Assembly (NCBI RefSeq): GCF_947172395.1
Contig: NC_069100.1
Coordinates: 6,045,989-6,109,988, forward strand
Length of the DNA stretch: 64,000 nucleotides
Reading direction: 5' to 3'
Source: Bicyclus anynana
Taxonomy: Eukaryota; Arthropoda; Insecta; Lepidoptera; Nymphalidae
The position numbers and the translations under genes were made by a program. Positions 23,146 to 35,516 of the stretch are shown here, piece by piece. The notes under the pieces are model-generated. The model saw only the letters and a list, made by a program, of their open reading frames with translations. It did no database searches and had not been told where the DNA came from. The stretch's first letter is position 1. Each line of letters starts with the position of its first letter.

Positions 23146-23811
23146 AACCGACTTCCAAAAAGGAGGAGGTTCTACGTTCGGCTGTATGTATGTTTTTTTT
23201 TTTTATGTATGTCCAGCGATAACTCCGTCAATTATGGACCGATTTTAAAAATTCTTTTTTTGTTTTGTAGGGTTTACTTCCAGGGTGGTCCCATTTTTTT
23301 CATGTCAGGATCTGATGATGGCATCCTGGAGAAATTGAGGGAAACTTTCGAAAGTTGTAGAGACGGCTAGTACGTTTGTTAGTATTTCCATAAGGTATTT
23401 TAAACCACTACAACTTTATGAAGGTTTGGAGTTGGTCTGATGAAGGAGCCGAAACACAGACGATGGAACTCGTCAAGGATTTACAGCAGTCACCTTTTGT
23501 TTGGACTTGATTAATTTGTATTGATGAGTACTTTCCACCTATATGGGTTGTGACTGTATTAAGGGTCTGGTGATGAAGACGAGGGACAGTGAAGAGAACT
23601 CCTCGACGGTTCACAGTAGCTAGCTACCTTGTGTTTGGACTTGATAAATTTGTATTGATGAGAACTTACCACCTAGATGGATTGTGACTGTATTAAGGGT
23701 CTGGTGATGAAGACGAAGCACAGTGAAGAGAACTCCTCGACGGCTCACAGTAGCTACCTTGTGTTTGGACTTGATAATTTTGTATTGATAAGAACTTCTA
23801 ACTTCTTCTTT
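23146..23811 (+). repeat. minisatellite-bearing interspersed repeat, copy 1
   Basis: Begins ACCGACTTCCAAAAAGGAGG, then a poly-T run, then ATGTCCAGCGATAACTCCGTC, then imperfect tandem units of about 134 bp (unit starts near 23563 and 23697) each with GGTCTGGTGATGAAGACGA and GTTTGGACTTGATAAATTTG. The same structure occurs at 27565-28315. Minus-strand frames run through the units but look incidental. Confidence 0.7.
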
Positions 23812-25690
23812 CAAATCTAATGCTTCAGGTGTTGATAATATTACACTTCAAATGATTTTGTTATCATTACCACAAGGTTTACAAACCATTACAAATATTG
23901 TTAATTTCTCAATACTAACTAGCACATTCCCAGACTTATGGAAAGTAGCCAAAGTACAACCGTTACCAAAATGCAACAATCCTTCCTCATATAAAGATCT
24001 TAGACCAATTAGTGTTCTACCCTGTTTCTAAGGTCCTAGAAAGAGTAGTCTCTAATCAAATGACAGAATACATTGAAAAAAATAAAATCCTTCCCGTTCA
24101 TCAATCGGGTTTTAGGAAACATCATAGCACGGCAACAGCGCTTACTAAAGTCGTTGATGACATTTTAACAACGCAGGATCAGGGAATGTGTACCATTTTA
24201 GTTTTACTTGATTTTTCCAGAGCGTTCGATGCTATAAACATCACTCTACTTCTGTCTAAATTAGCTTTCTATGGATTTGATACTTTAACGATTAAATGGT
24301 TTGATAGTTACCTTACTGGTAGATCTCAGTTTGTTGAAATAAAAAATAGTGATAATACCAGTACGGTATCGGCTACATCTGGAGTTACGAGAGGAGTACC
24401 GCAAGGGTCAATATTAGGGCCGCTGCTCTTTGCTATTTATTCGTCGGATATTGTAAATTGCTTTCAATACTGTGATTATCATATTTATGCGGATGATGTG
24501 CAACTGTATCTATCTTTTTATCCTAAAGACCGTGATGCAGCTGTCGTCAAATTAAACCATGATCTGAATCGAATAAGTAACTGGGCTAAAAGGAACTGTC
24601 TTGTTTTAAATCCTGAAAAATCTGTGTTTTTGCTTCTGGGTTCTAGGCATAACATTAGTACTTTAAATAATCTAAATTTTAATATAACTGTTGATAATAA
24701 TAATATACGAAGGGTACATGAAGCTCGAAATTTGGGTGTCATTTTTGACTCTTCATTGCATTTTGAAAAGCACGTGTTAAATGATGTACGACTTTGTTTT
24801 TATAGACTTAAATTATTATACAGAATCAGGCAGTATATTGGCATAGAACTAAGGAATAAGCTGTGCGAGTCGCCGGTGTTGTCAAAACTTAATTATGCTG
24901 ATACAGTATTTGGTGGTAGATTGCTAGTTAGAACTAAAAAGCTAATACAGCGTGTCCAGAATGCCTGCGCTCGCTATTGTTACAATATTCCGCCAAGGAG
25001 TCACGTTACACCGTATATTAACAACGCAAACCATTTAAAAATGGATTCGCGTCGAAAACTACATTTTGCTACTTTGCTCTTTGGCGTGATAAAGAACGGT
25101 GTCCCAGAGTACCTTGTAAATAAATTGAGGTGGATAGAAAACCGGACAACAGGTCGATTACGAAACACCTCTATAGTTTTATCGATGCCTCATCACAAAA
25201 GCGCTGTGTTTCGTGGTAGTTTCAAGTTTGCCGCCTCTAAGTGTTGGAATGACTTACCTCCACCAATGCGAGATATACGTACTATTGGGTTATTTAAGAC
25301 TAAATATAAAGCTCTTTTATTATTGAATCAGCAAACAAATAACCCTTAGTACTAATTCCTTTTCTCCTTACTACAACACTATGGTGGCGGCAGATCGTTC
25401 ATTTTACAGGTTGACTCGTATTAATTATTGTTTGATTTTCCTTGTTAATTTAGTTTCCCATAAATGTTAATTTTGTTATTTTATTACTACTCTGTTCGTT
25501 CTTGTTTCATTATTTTTTTTTACTTTGTATTCATGTATAAGTTTTAAGTTAAGACACGTCACGTAGACACGTCCGTGAACTCACAAGGTTTTACCTGAGA
25601 ACCAGCGCCACAGCTCGCTGTGGCATCGTGCTGAGGTGGATACCTGTTTTGTCCACGACCAGATATTTGTATGTTGTGTTTGTTTATTTT
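23812..25690 (+). mobile_element. 5'-truncated CR1/L2-like LINE with reverse transcriptase
   Basis: The RT frame starts abruptly at about 23815 and runs to LRPISVLPCF, where a frameshift near 24020 moves it into the frame 24012-25349 (445 codons). Visible RT motifs: SGFRKHHST, LLDFSRAFDAI, GVPQGSILGPLLF and the catalytic YADD in HIYADDVQLYLS, typical of the CR1/L2 group. The 3' UTR (25350-25690) has a stem-loop GCCACAGC..GCTGTGGC and ends in an AT-rich tail. Endonuclease and ORF1 are missing, so it cannot move by itself. Confidence 0.82.
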
Positions 25691-25691
25691 A

Positions 25692-26271
25692 TTGGAGTTT
25701 ACTCCTTAAGAATCGATTTTTTATATATAAAGCGCCCGGTATGAGAAAAATCCGAGGGGTAAAACCAACTGAACTAACGAAAAAGTGTCACGTTTTTGGT
25801 GCGCACCTTTAGTGCGCAACTTTCTAATTTATTTTAATGATTATATCATTGTAAGAGTAAAATATATAATGTGATGTATATCATAAAGTCTATTAGTTAT
25901 TTTACAATTCTATAAATTTAGTCTTCTTTAACATAAGCATTACTAAAGCCCTACTCGATGTGCACTGTTTACCAACAAAAAAAAGTGTGCATGTTAAAAA
26001 GAAACAAAAAGTTACCCCGAAGCACGTCTCAATACTCGCGCCTTAAAAGTGAAAGGTGCGCAACCGAGGTGCAGCAGGCCGCGGCGTGCGCGCCCGCCTA
26101 CAGCGTGCACATGGGTGCGCACGTATGTGCACGCTGTTGGCGGCAGCGCACGGTGAAAGGTGCGCAGAATAGGTTGCGCACAAAAAACGTAACGCATGTC
26201 ATTTCATAACTTATTGGAGTTCACTCCTTAAGAATAGATTTTTCATATATAGCCTCCGTTATGAAAAAAAT
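25692..26271. other. spacer with a possible inverted-repeat element
   Basis: ACGTTTTTGGTGCGCACC near 25793 and GGTTGCGCACAAAAAACGT near 26173 are imperfect inverted repeats, so a DNA transposon remnant is possible. GGAGTTTACTCCTTAAGAAT near 25693 recurs near 26215 as GGAGTTCACTCCTTAAGAAT, i.e. a direct repeat flanking it. This is the last non-rDNA sequence before the 28S fragment. Confidence 0.35.
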
Positions 26272-26294
26272 ATGTCAGAACTGGCACGGACAAG

Positions 26295-26328
<34 letters not shown>

Positions 26329-26352
26329 CGATGGCCCTCGCGGGTGTTGACG

Positions 26353-26394
<42 letters not shown>

Positions 26395-26395
26395 G
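26272..26395 (+). rRNA. 28S rRNA gene fragment, part 1
   Basis: AACTGGCACGGAC..GGGGAATCCGACTG, AATTAAAACAAAGCATTGCG and TGATTTCTGCCCAGTGCTCT are the conserved 28S sequence a little upstream of the R2 site. It stops at GTGAAGAG, where BEL2 is inserted, and resumes at 42257. Its left edge (about 26272) is a non-homologous junction. Not a functional gene. Confidence 0.92.
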
Positions 26396-26591
26396 TGTTA
26401 AGTCTTTCTTTAACCATTACAAAAATAACAAATTTATGTTATAAGACTTTCTTTATTAGTACAACTAAATACCATTACAGAAATAAGAAAAAAGGTTATC
26501 GCTAGTGTTAAGTCGAGTCAATGTCTCATTGGCAATTTTGCTTTGGCATAGACATTTTTTTTTTTTATGGTTTCAGACCACAGATTAAACA
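26396..26591 (-). repeat. BEL2 3' LTR
   Basis: Starts TGTTAAG and ends TTAAACA on the + strand; nearly identical to 42059-42256 (I see one substitution and a poly-T length difference). The flanking AAGAG (26391-26395 and 42257-42261) is the 5-bp target duplication expected for BEL/Pao. Confidence 0.9.
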
Positions 26592-26930
26592 TACCGGCCG
26601 CCATGGAGAAATTATGACTGAACACAGGCATAAATTTGTCCATAAAGCTTGCAACATACATTGGAGACCAAAGAAATACATTTCTATTATTTTTACAAAC
26701 CAAAAAATGAGTTGTGGACTGTATTATTCATACTAAAATAGGTCTGGTACCTTTTGCAACACAAATTCTATCCAGAAAACTAAAGTAAACTATTAAACTA
26801 AACAAAGTAACATTTTAACAAAGTAAATTACAATATACATAAAAAAAATTGTATTACTAATTAGGTATGGAAACCTTAGCAAAATATTTTAACAATAAGT
26901 TGCATAATTAATTAAGTCCTAAGTATATTC
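26592..26930 (-). other. BEL2 3' non-coding region, distal part
   Basis: AT-rich sequence between the BEL2 3' LTR and the point where BEL1 inserted; the rest of this region is 35840-36298. The small frames in it show no domain. Confidence 0.65.
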
Positions 26931-27261
26931 TGTTGTGGAACAACAAATAAAATTCAGAGGATAAAATACTCGACCACAATAACCTCATTAATAACATTTT
27001 ATCCTCTGAGTAAAATTATAATGACGTAAAACGTCATTGGATATAGATCAAGACGTATAGACAAGAGAACAAAGTGACAGACGTCATTTTCATATAAAAC
27101 GTCACACACATTAGGAACAGACCTCATCAACGACGGACTCATAAAACTTACATATCAAATTCTGCAACATCATTCATATATTCAAAAATAGAATCAAGAA
27201 GAAGCAAGAAAACCGAAGAAAGAAACCTGCACCTATAAAATATTATAGTCAGTATTCAACA
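26931..27261 (+). repeat. BEL1 5' LTR, 331 bp
   Basis: TGTTGTGGAACAAC..TTCAACA; matches 35509-35839 with about five or six substitutions. It is followed by TGGTCCTTCGAG (27264-27275), which fits the primer-binding site of BEL/Pao elements. The leader continues to about 27480. Confidence 0.9.
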
Positions 27262-27564
27262 AGTGGTCCTTCGAGTAAAGAAAAATCTTCGATTTTCAAG
27301 CAAATTCAAGATTCGACAATTGGAAAACCAACGGTCTTCTATGCCGGCCTTTCTTCAGAACAGTGAGTCCGTTCCGATTTTACCTTATCCTGTCCTACTA
27401 TCCTCTTAATCTTTTATTTAAGATTGCCTTATTTGTGATAGATAGGTCGCTTATTTCGGCGTAATACAAAATACTCGAACAAAATTTAAAAAAAAAACGG
27501 TCATATTTTTGAATATTCATCACTTCGTTCATTTATTCATAGTCGTACTTCAATACACGTTATT

Positions 27565-27612
27565 TTTAACCGACTTCCAAAAAGGAGAAGGTGTACGTTC
27601 GACTGTATGTAT

Positions 27613-27667
<55 letters not shown>

Positions 27668-28315
27668 ATGTCCAGCGATAATTCCGTCATTTATTAACCG
27701 ATTTTGAAAATTCTTTTTTGTTTTGAAGGGTTTGATTCCAGGGTGGTCCCATTTTTTTCATGTCAGGATCTGATGATGGAATCCTGGAGAAATTGAGGGG
27801 AACTTTCGAAAATTGTAGAGACGGCTAGTACGTTTGTTAGTGTTTTTATAAGGTATTTTAAGCCACTACAATTTTATGAAGATCTGGAGTTGGTCTGATG
27901 ATGGAGCCGAAACACAAACGATGGAACTCGTCAACGATTTACAGCAGGTACCTTTTGTTTGGGCTTGATTAATTTGTATTGATGAGAACTTTCCACCTAC
28001 ATGGGTTGTGACTGTATTCAGGGTCTGGTGATGAAGACGAAGGACAGTGAAGAGAACTCCTCGACTGTTCACAGTAACTACCTTGTGTTTGGACTTGATA
28101 AATTTGTATTGATGAGAACTTTTCACCTAGATAGGTTGTGACTGTATTAGGGGTTTGGTGATGAAGACGAAGGAGAGTTAAGGGAACTCCTCGAAGGTTC
28201 ACAGAAGCTACCTTGTGTTTGGACTTGATTAATTTTATATTGATGAGAACTTTCTACCCATATGGGTTGTGACTGCAAAAGGGGTCTGGTGATGAAGACG
28301 GAGGATAGTTAAGAC
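27565..28315 (+). repeat. minisatellite-bearing interspersed repeat, copy 2, in the BEL1 leader
   Basis: Same family as 23146-23811: ACCGACTTCCAAAAAGGAGA head, a poly-T run of more than 50 bases (about 27612-27663), the ATGTCCAGCGATAATTCCGTC block, then units of about 130 bp starting near 28021, 28151 and 28282. It separates the BEL1 primer-binding site from its gag ORF. Confidence 0.7.
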
Positions 28316-28498
28316 AATTGGTTATATTCATATTAAGTGTGGATAAACGGGAAGTGAAATTTTGTATATGAGTTAAGAAGTATTTTCAAAATTGGGATTG
28401 TAGGACTTAGGTACCTATCATAAGAAAATAACGTTTTAGTTAATTGGGTGCGTTTTGTTCACACGCAGTAGGTATGCTAACACTAAAAATAAAAAAAT

Positions 28499-28820
28499 AA
28501 AAATTTTAATAAAAAAATTCAACCGACTTCCAACTCAAAAATTTACTTAAACTAAAAAGCAAAAAATAACATCTTGCCTATGTGCTACCTTCTGATCAGT
28601 TTGAAGGCGGTGCCAATCCAGTGTCGTGTTTTAATTAAAGCTGTTTCTGAAAGAAGCACATAAATTGTGTAGCTTAAACGGGTGTAATTAAAACATCACT
28701 GGCTTGGCACCGCCTTCAAACTGATCAGAAGGTAGCACATAGGCAAGATGTTATTTTTTGCTTTTTAGTTTAAGTAAATTTTTGAGTTGGAAGTCGGTTG
28801 AATTTTTTTATTAAAATTTT
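28499..28820. mobile_element. fold-back element in the BEL1 leader
   Basis: Arms of about 138 bp (28499-28637 and 28681-28820) are near-perfect inverted copies: the left arm starts AATTTTAATAAAAAAATTCA and holds CCTTCTGATCAGTTTGAAGG; the right arm mirrors both. The centre is about 43 bp. It has no coding capacity. The arm ends carry CAACCGACTTCCAAC, recalling the head of the neighbouring repeat family. Confidence 0.75.
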
Positions 28821-29018
28821 TCAATAATAATAAAGTTTCTTAGGTCGCAAATTGACCTTAAGGGACAACAGTGTGTTTTTGCCCTTAGTCGCCCGCGGTC
28901 ACGGTCAAGGTCATCGCCACCGGTGTCGCGTCTTTATTTACTAAGATTTATTCATTTAAAATCAGTGAATTGACTACTATTTGTGCATATTTAACGTTTT
29001 AAATCCATATAAATAAAA

Positions 29019-32000
29019 ATGTGTGATGCAAAAATCAAAGATTTAGTCAAAAAGCGTGGTTCGATTAAGTCAAGACTAACACAATTTTCAACATTTATAT
29101 CCTTGTTAAATAGTGGTGAACACCTAAGTGATATACAAATAAAGGAGTTACAGTGTCGTTTTTGTAAGATCGAACAGTTGTACGGTGATTTCGAAAGCCT
29201 GCAGTCAGAAATCGAAGCACTAACAGACCCCCCAGAGACGGCCTACCAAGATCGCGAAGCCTTCGATGGAATATACTTCAGGCTTGTATCCGAAGCTCAA
29301 GTGATGCTTAATTCACACCTGAGCACTCAGCGTCGCCGCTCTTCTTATGGTAGCGATCTGAGTGTTCAAAAGAGCGACAGATGCGAGCATGATTTTGTGA
29401 GGCTGCCCAAAATAGACCTGCCTCACTTTGATGGGGATTATCAGCACTGGCTCGAGTTCCGGGACACGTATTTATCCTTAATACATAACAATAAGTCAAT
29501 CAGTGATATAAATAAATTTCATTACCTACGTGCAGCTCTAAAAGGTACAGCTGCCTTAACAATCCAAGCGTTAGACTTTTCAGCGGGCAACTACCAGCTG
29601 GGATGGCAGTTGCTCACTGAAAGGTATGACAATGAACGACTTTTAGTGAACAATCACATACAAAATCTATTTAATATTGAACCTATACAAAAGGAATCAA
29701 GCCATATGCTACGGAACATGGTTGATATTACAAACAAAAACCTACGAGCCCTTGCAACATTAGGGCAACCTACTGATCACTGGGATACTTTGATTATATT
29801 CATTATGACTAAGAAGTTAGATTCTATTACTAATAGAGAGTGGGAAGAGTATCGCAATGGACTTGGGGGCAGCCCAGTCTTACAACAATTTATAAAATTC
29901 ATTACTAGTAGGGCTGATTTACTTGAAACATTACAAGACAAATACAAGCATAAAGGTATCATTTCAACATTTTCTGACACAAACAAAAATAAGGCACAAG
30001 TTTCTTACACAGATAACAACCAAAAAGCTTACAAGTGTCCTATGTGTTCTCAACCTCATTTCATTTTTAGTTGTGAAAATTTCAAAAAACTAGATGTAGC
30101 TTCTCGAATAAGAAAGGTATCTGAACTTAATTTGTGCCGAAATTGTTTGAAGCCCGGCCATGGGTTTCAGTTCTGTAAGCTTACCCACTGCAAATACTGT
30201 CGAATGAAACACAATACATTATTACATGACAGTACTAAAGAACCTACTGGAACCACAATAGCGTTGTCCACAGGTGTAACCCCAACATCACATATTCAAA
30301 CATTTACATTATTATGTACAGCTGTGGTGCGAGTCCGAGATGTCAATAATAAACTACATACAGCACGGCTTCTACTTGATAATGGGAGCACAGCAAACTT
30401 TGTGACACATAGTCTTAGCAAAAAACTTAATCTATTAGTAAAGCCTGTTAGCTCCACAGTCAACGGTATCAATAGTCAGTCTTCATTAATATCAGAGTCT
30501 TGTGAGTTAGTGATTGAATCTTATTATGGTGGATACAAAGAAACTATTAGTTGTTACATGGTTGCAGAAATAACAAAATATTTACCTTCTTCTTACATTG
30601 ATGTGTCACACATCCCTATTCCCAAAAATATTCAATTAGCTGATCCGTCTTTCAATGAACCATCAGAAATTGATATTTTAGTCGGAGCCGAGGTCTTCTG
30701 GAATGTTCTTGGTCTAAGCGTCATAGACTTAGGCAAACACCAACCAAAGCTCCGTGATTCAAAATTAGGATGGCTATTATCAGGCTGTCTTAGCAATAAC
30801 AATGTACATCATAAAGAGGTATCAAACAATTTTTGTCAATTTGTTGGACAAAATGATGAAGCCTCTCTTACTCGCTTTTGGCAGTTAGATTCAGTGTCAT
30901 CTCAACATAGCATGTCTCTAGAAGAAAGGGCTTGTGAAAAAATTTTCAAAGACACTACTCGACGTGACAAAGACGGTAGATTCCTAGTTATAATACCCTT
31001 AAAAGAAACACCAGAAGTGCTTGGAGATTCTTATAATCTTGCTAAGGTTCGTTTTCTTTCTTTGGAGAGACGATTAGACAGGGACTTGAATCTAAAAAAC
31101 TTATACATGCAATTCATCAAAGAATACATTGATTTAGGTCACATGACTCTTACAAAAAACATAAAACATACTTCTAACACACCAAACATATACTTTCCTC
31201 ATCATGGGGTACTTCGAGATTCTACTACTACAAAGCTCAAAGTAGTATTTGATGCTTCAGCGGCCACTTCTAACAAAAAATCATTCAATTCAATTCAAAT
31301 GGTTGGGCCGACTATACAAGATGACATTTTTTCAATTTTAATTAGATTCAGGTCACATAAACTAGTTGCATCTGCAGATATTGAAAAAATGTACCGTACT
31401 ATATACATAGAACCAAATCAAAGGTCACTTCAGCAAATAATCTATACATTTCATTCACATGAACCGTTACAAACCTACACACTCAATACAGTAACATATG
31501 GCACGGCATCAGCCCCTTATTTAGCTACAAAATGTTTAGTTTCTCTTGCGAATGAGTGTAAAAATGTGAAAGTTCAGCATGCAATCAAACATGATTTTTA
31601 TGTTGATGATTTTTTGACTGGAAGTGACTCTATAGAATCTCTCATTACTGTATGCAAGGGTGTAAAAGACACTTTATCCTCTGCAAAAATGAATTTGCGG
31701 AAATGGCAATCTAATAGTCTTGATGTCTTACATGCAATCACTGACATAGAGAGTGATTCAGAGAAATGCCTTGATTTGAATATGAGTGACAACTCACCTT
31801 CAAAAACATTAGGTCTATATTGGGATTCAACATCAGACAACTTAAACTTCCTAATTGAAATCAATACAAACAAAAAATTAACAAAACGCAATATTATTTC
31901 TATTATCAGCCAAATTTTTGATCCCCTAGGACTTGTAGGTCCGTGTGTAGTAATGGCCAAACTTATTATACAAGCATTATGGATTAGCAAGTGTGATTAG

Positions 32001-35000
32001 GATAGTGAAGCTCCTGATGTCATTAAGAAAGACTTTTTAGATATTGCAAATTCCTTACATTTCTTAAATTCAATTAAAATTCCAAGATTTGTGTCATGTA
32101 GTAGCCCAACTCTTGTTGAGTTACACACATTTTCAGATGCATCAGAACGAGCCTATGGTGGATGCATCTATGTTAGAACCATAGATCATGAAGGATTAGT
32201 GAATGTTAGGCTCTTAACTTCAAAAAATAAGGTTGCTCCAATTAAACCTAAATGTACAATACCACGTTTAGAATTATCTGCCGCTTTACTTGCTACCAGA
32301 CTCTGGAAAAAGGTAGTCAATGCTCTTACAATTAATATTCATCAGCACTGGTTTTGGTCAGATTCGACAATAGTATTAGGATGGTTATCTAGTTCCTCTT
32401 CACAAACAGTTCAGTTTGTCAGAAACAGGGTTGGTGAAATTCAAGAGACTACGAACGGCCACAAGTGGAATTATGTACCTTCAAAGTCTAATCCAGCAGA
32501 TCTTGTCTCTCGTGGGGTGAAGGCTGATTCCATCAGCACAGCCGCTCTATGGTGGACGGGGCCAGAGTATTTACATGAGGCTATCATTAAAATTCCGGAA
32601 ATACATAAAGCCTTGGACATTTCTACTTCTGACACATCACTGCATACATTCATACCAAAAAAGGCAGAAGACCATACTAATAATAGGATTCTTCATCTAT
32701 ACTAATATTATAAAGAGGTAAAGTTTGTAAGTTTGTAACAATTCTTTGAAATGGGGTAATCTTCGGAACTACTGGTCCGATTTTAAAAATTCTTTCACCA
32801 GTAGAATGCTACGTTATCAGGGAGTGCTATAGGCTATATTTTATATTTCTATCATATATAACTACTGAGTTATCGCGGGTTTTCTCTTACAGGTCGGACC
32901 GAAAAACTTACTTATTCGCATGCGCTGCCTCAACCATTGCGTATAACTGAAATAAATGTATGGAGGCTTTTTGAACCTTTAAAAGTTCTACAAAAAAGTC
33001 CGCGACACCATATATCTATCTTTTATACTTTAGCAGATATAGTATCTTTAGTACTTTAATAAATTAATTAAATTTTAAACTAAGGTTTACCTCATTATTT
33101 ACACAACTAAACTTAAATCCTTATCAAAATAAATTATTTAATAATCACAGGGATATTATAGAGATAAGATTTGCCCTTTACAGTATGTTAATTAGTTATA
33201 TAGTTTCGGAGATAATACAAAATTTCAGAAAGTCGCAGAAATGCCGCTATATGACGCCCCGCGGTTTCAATTACGTGGTTCCCGTTCCCGTATGAATATG
33301 AGAACCAAGTATAGCCTATGACACTCACAAATAATGTAGCTTTCTATTGGTAAAAGAATTTTCCAAATCGGTCCAGTAGATCCAGAGATTACCCCCAGCA
33401 ACCACACAAACTTTACCTCTTTATAGTATTAGCATAGAAGTCGCTTGGGAAATTATTGTCTCTTGGTCATTGCACCAGGCACAAAAGGCTGGACCAATTT
33501 TGCTGAGGGTAGGGATAGGATAGGGGTGGGGAAGGGGTAGGATAGAGGTAGGGTAGGGCTAATTTAGGGAAAGTGTAGGGTAGGGTAGGGTAGGGTACGG
33601 ATAAGGTAGGGGTAGTGTAGGGTAGGGGCAAGGTCGAGGTAGGGGAAGTATATGGAACGTATAGGGTAGAGGAGGAGTAGGATAGGGGTTGGGTAGGGTA
33701 AGGTAGGGTAGGGGTAGGGTACGGGTAGGGTAGGATTAGGGTAGGGGTAAGGTAGGGGTAGGGAAGGGTTAGGGTTAGCGGTAGGGTAGGAGTAAGGTAG
33801 GGGTAGGGTAGGGGTATATTAGGGGTAGGGTAGGATAGGGTATGGATAGGTTACGGGTAGGGTTAGGGTAGGGGTAAGGTGGGAGGAGGGTAGGGTTAGC
33901 GTTAGCGGTAGGGTAGGAGTAAGGTAGGGGTAGGGTAGGGTAGGGTTGGGTAGGTTTACGAGCAGGGTAAGGTAGAGGTAGATAAGTTTACATCAATTAT
34001 TACGCAGACGAAGTCGCGGGCGTCCGCTAGTATTATACATAAACATAGCAGTTTCAATAAAATAATTAGAATCTTAGCTTATGTAAAAAGATTCATACAT
34101 AATTGTAGAACTAAAAATCAACACAATCATCTTACACTCAATGAAATCAATTCATCTCGCAAAATCGTATTACATCATGCTCAAAGGGAAATGTTCCTTG
34201 AAGAGTACAATTTATTAAAAAACAATAAACAATTGCCGAAACGTAGTAAACTAAATTCATTGTCACCTTTCTTAGATTCTGACGATCTCATTAGAGTAGG
34301 TGGGCGCTTAAGGAACTCATATTATTCATATGACGTCAAACATCCAATTGTGCTTTGCGCTAAACATCACATCACAAAAACTTTATTTCTATTACATCAC
34401 AAAGTTCTTATGCATGCAGGACCTCAGCTTCTTTTAAGTAATATTAGACAAAATTACTGGACTATTGACGGTAGGAATCTAGCAAGAAAAACTGTACACG
34501 CTTGTGTTCGTTGCTTTCGCTTCAAGGCCACTTCAGTCCAACCAATCATGGGTGACTTACCCAATGAGCGTACACATTTAGTATCGCCCTTTCTAACCAC
34601 AGGTGTCGACTATGCCGGGCCAGTGCTGATACTAAACAGAAAGGGCAAAGGAAGCAGGCTCACAAAATCATATATCTGCGTATTTATTTGCTTCGCAGTA
34701 AAGGCAGTACACCTCGAGCTGGTAACCGATCTTACAAAAGAGGCCTATCTAGCTTGTCTGAATCGATTTACATCGAGGCGTGGAAAGCCGGAAACCATTT
34801 ACTCTGACAACGTGTCCACGTTCATAGGTGCCTCAAATGAGCTCGCGCAGTTCCTCAAAAGCAGCGTAGACTACGTGCAAGCACAACTAGTTGAACAAGG
34901 TATTAACTTTAAATATATTCCAGCGTATAGTCCTCATTTTGGCGGTATCTGGGAAGCCGCTGTTAAGTCAGTTAAACACCATTTGCGCAGAGTGCTTTCT

Positions 35001-35516
35001 TTGACTCACTTTGATTATGAAGAAATGGCGACCTGCTTGGCGCAGATAGAGGCAGTTTTAAATTCGCGTCCACTCACACCTTTATCCACAGACCCCTCCG
35101 ACCTTTCCTATTTATCTCCATCTCACTTTCTCATCGGACGACCACTGTTAGCAACAGCACGGGCAAACCTCTTGGACAAAGAAGTCAATCGTCTCCAGCG
35201 ATATTAACGAGTGGAGAAACTTCGTCAACACTTTTGGCAGAGATATTCGTTGGAATACGTTTCGTTGCTTCAAACTAAAAGCAAATGGAGGCAATCAATG
35301 GACAAACTAAAGATCGGAGCCCTCGTCTTAGTAAAGGATCGCACACAGCCACCTCTTCTTTGGCTCATGGGTCGAGTCACAAACATCATTTACGGCGGCG
35401 ACTCCATCGGCAGGGTGGCTCAACTGAACACGAAGAAAGGCATTATCACGCGAGCCTTCAACAACATATGCCCGCTTCCCTTGGACGACATCAGCCCGGG
35501 GGGGAGCATGTTGTGA
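29019..35516 (+). pseudogene. BEL1 gag-pol of a BEL/Pao retrotransposon, broken
   Basis: One reading frame with three lesions: TAG at 31998, a 1335-bp Helitron at 32696-34030, and TAA at 35205. Domains in order: a gag of the BEL type (LPKIDLPHFDGDYQHW near residue 128), zinc knuckles (CRNCLKPGHGFQFC), a pepsin-like protease site (LLLDNGS near residue 450), reverse transcriptase (ADIEKMYR, YGTASAPY, FYVDD near residue 860), RNase H (FSDASERAYGG, FWSDSTIV), then integrase with an H2C2 zinc part (HHKVLMHAG, CVRCFR) and the DDE core (GVDYAGP, IYSDN, FGGIWEA). The final TGA lies inside the 3' LTR. LTRs differ by under 2 percent by eye, so insertion was fairly recent. The length is normal for the clade once the Helitron is disregarded. 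Confidence 0.9.
32696..34030 (+). mobile_element. non-autonomous Helitron in BEL1 pol, 1335 bp
   Basis: Starts TCTATACTAATATTATAAAG after an A and ends GGGCGTCCGCTAG before a T; GCGGACG-type bases form the terminal hairpin. The pol frame resumes in phase across the two flanks with nothing duplicated or lost, as expected for Helitron insertion. It contains a GGTAGGG-rich minisatellite (about 33500-33980) but no Rep/helicase. Same family as Helitrons A and B in the pro-resilin-like intron. Confidence 0.92.

Noticed and set aside
27509..27697. A 62-codon frame with poly-Phe
   Set aside because: It is translation of the poly-T tract in the repeat in the BEL1 leader.
23408..28202. Minus-strand frames with HHQTLNTVTTH units as a repeat protein
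   Set aside because: The frames follow the 130-134-bp minisatellite; unit lengths are not multiples of three and no gene structure surrounds them.
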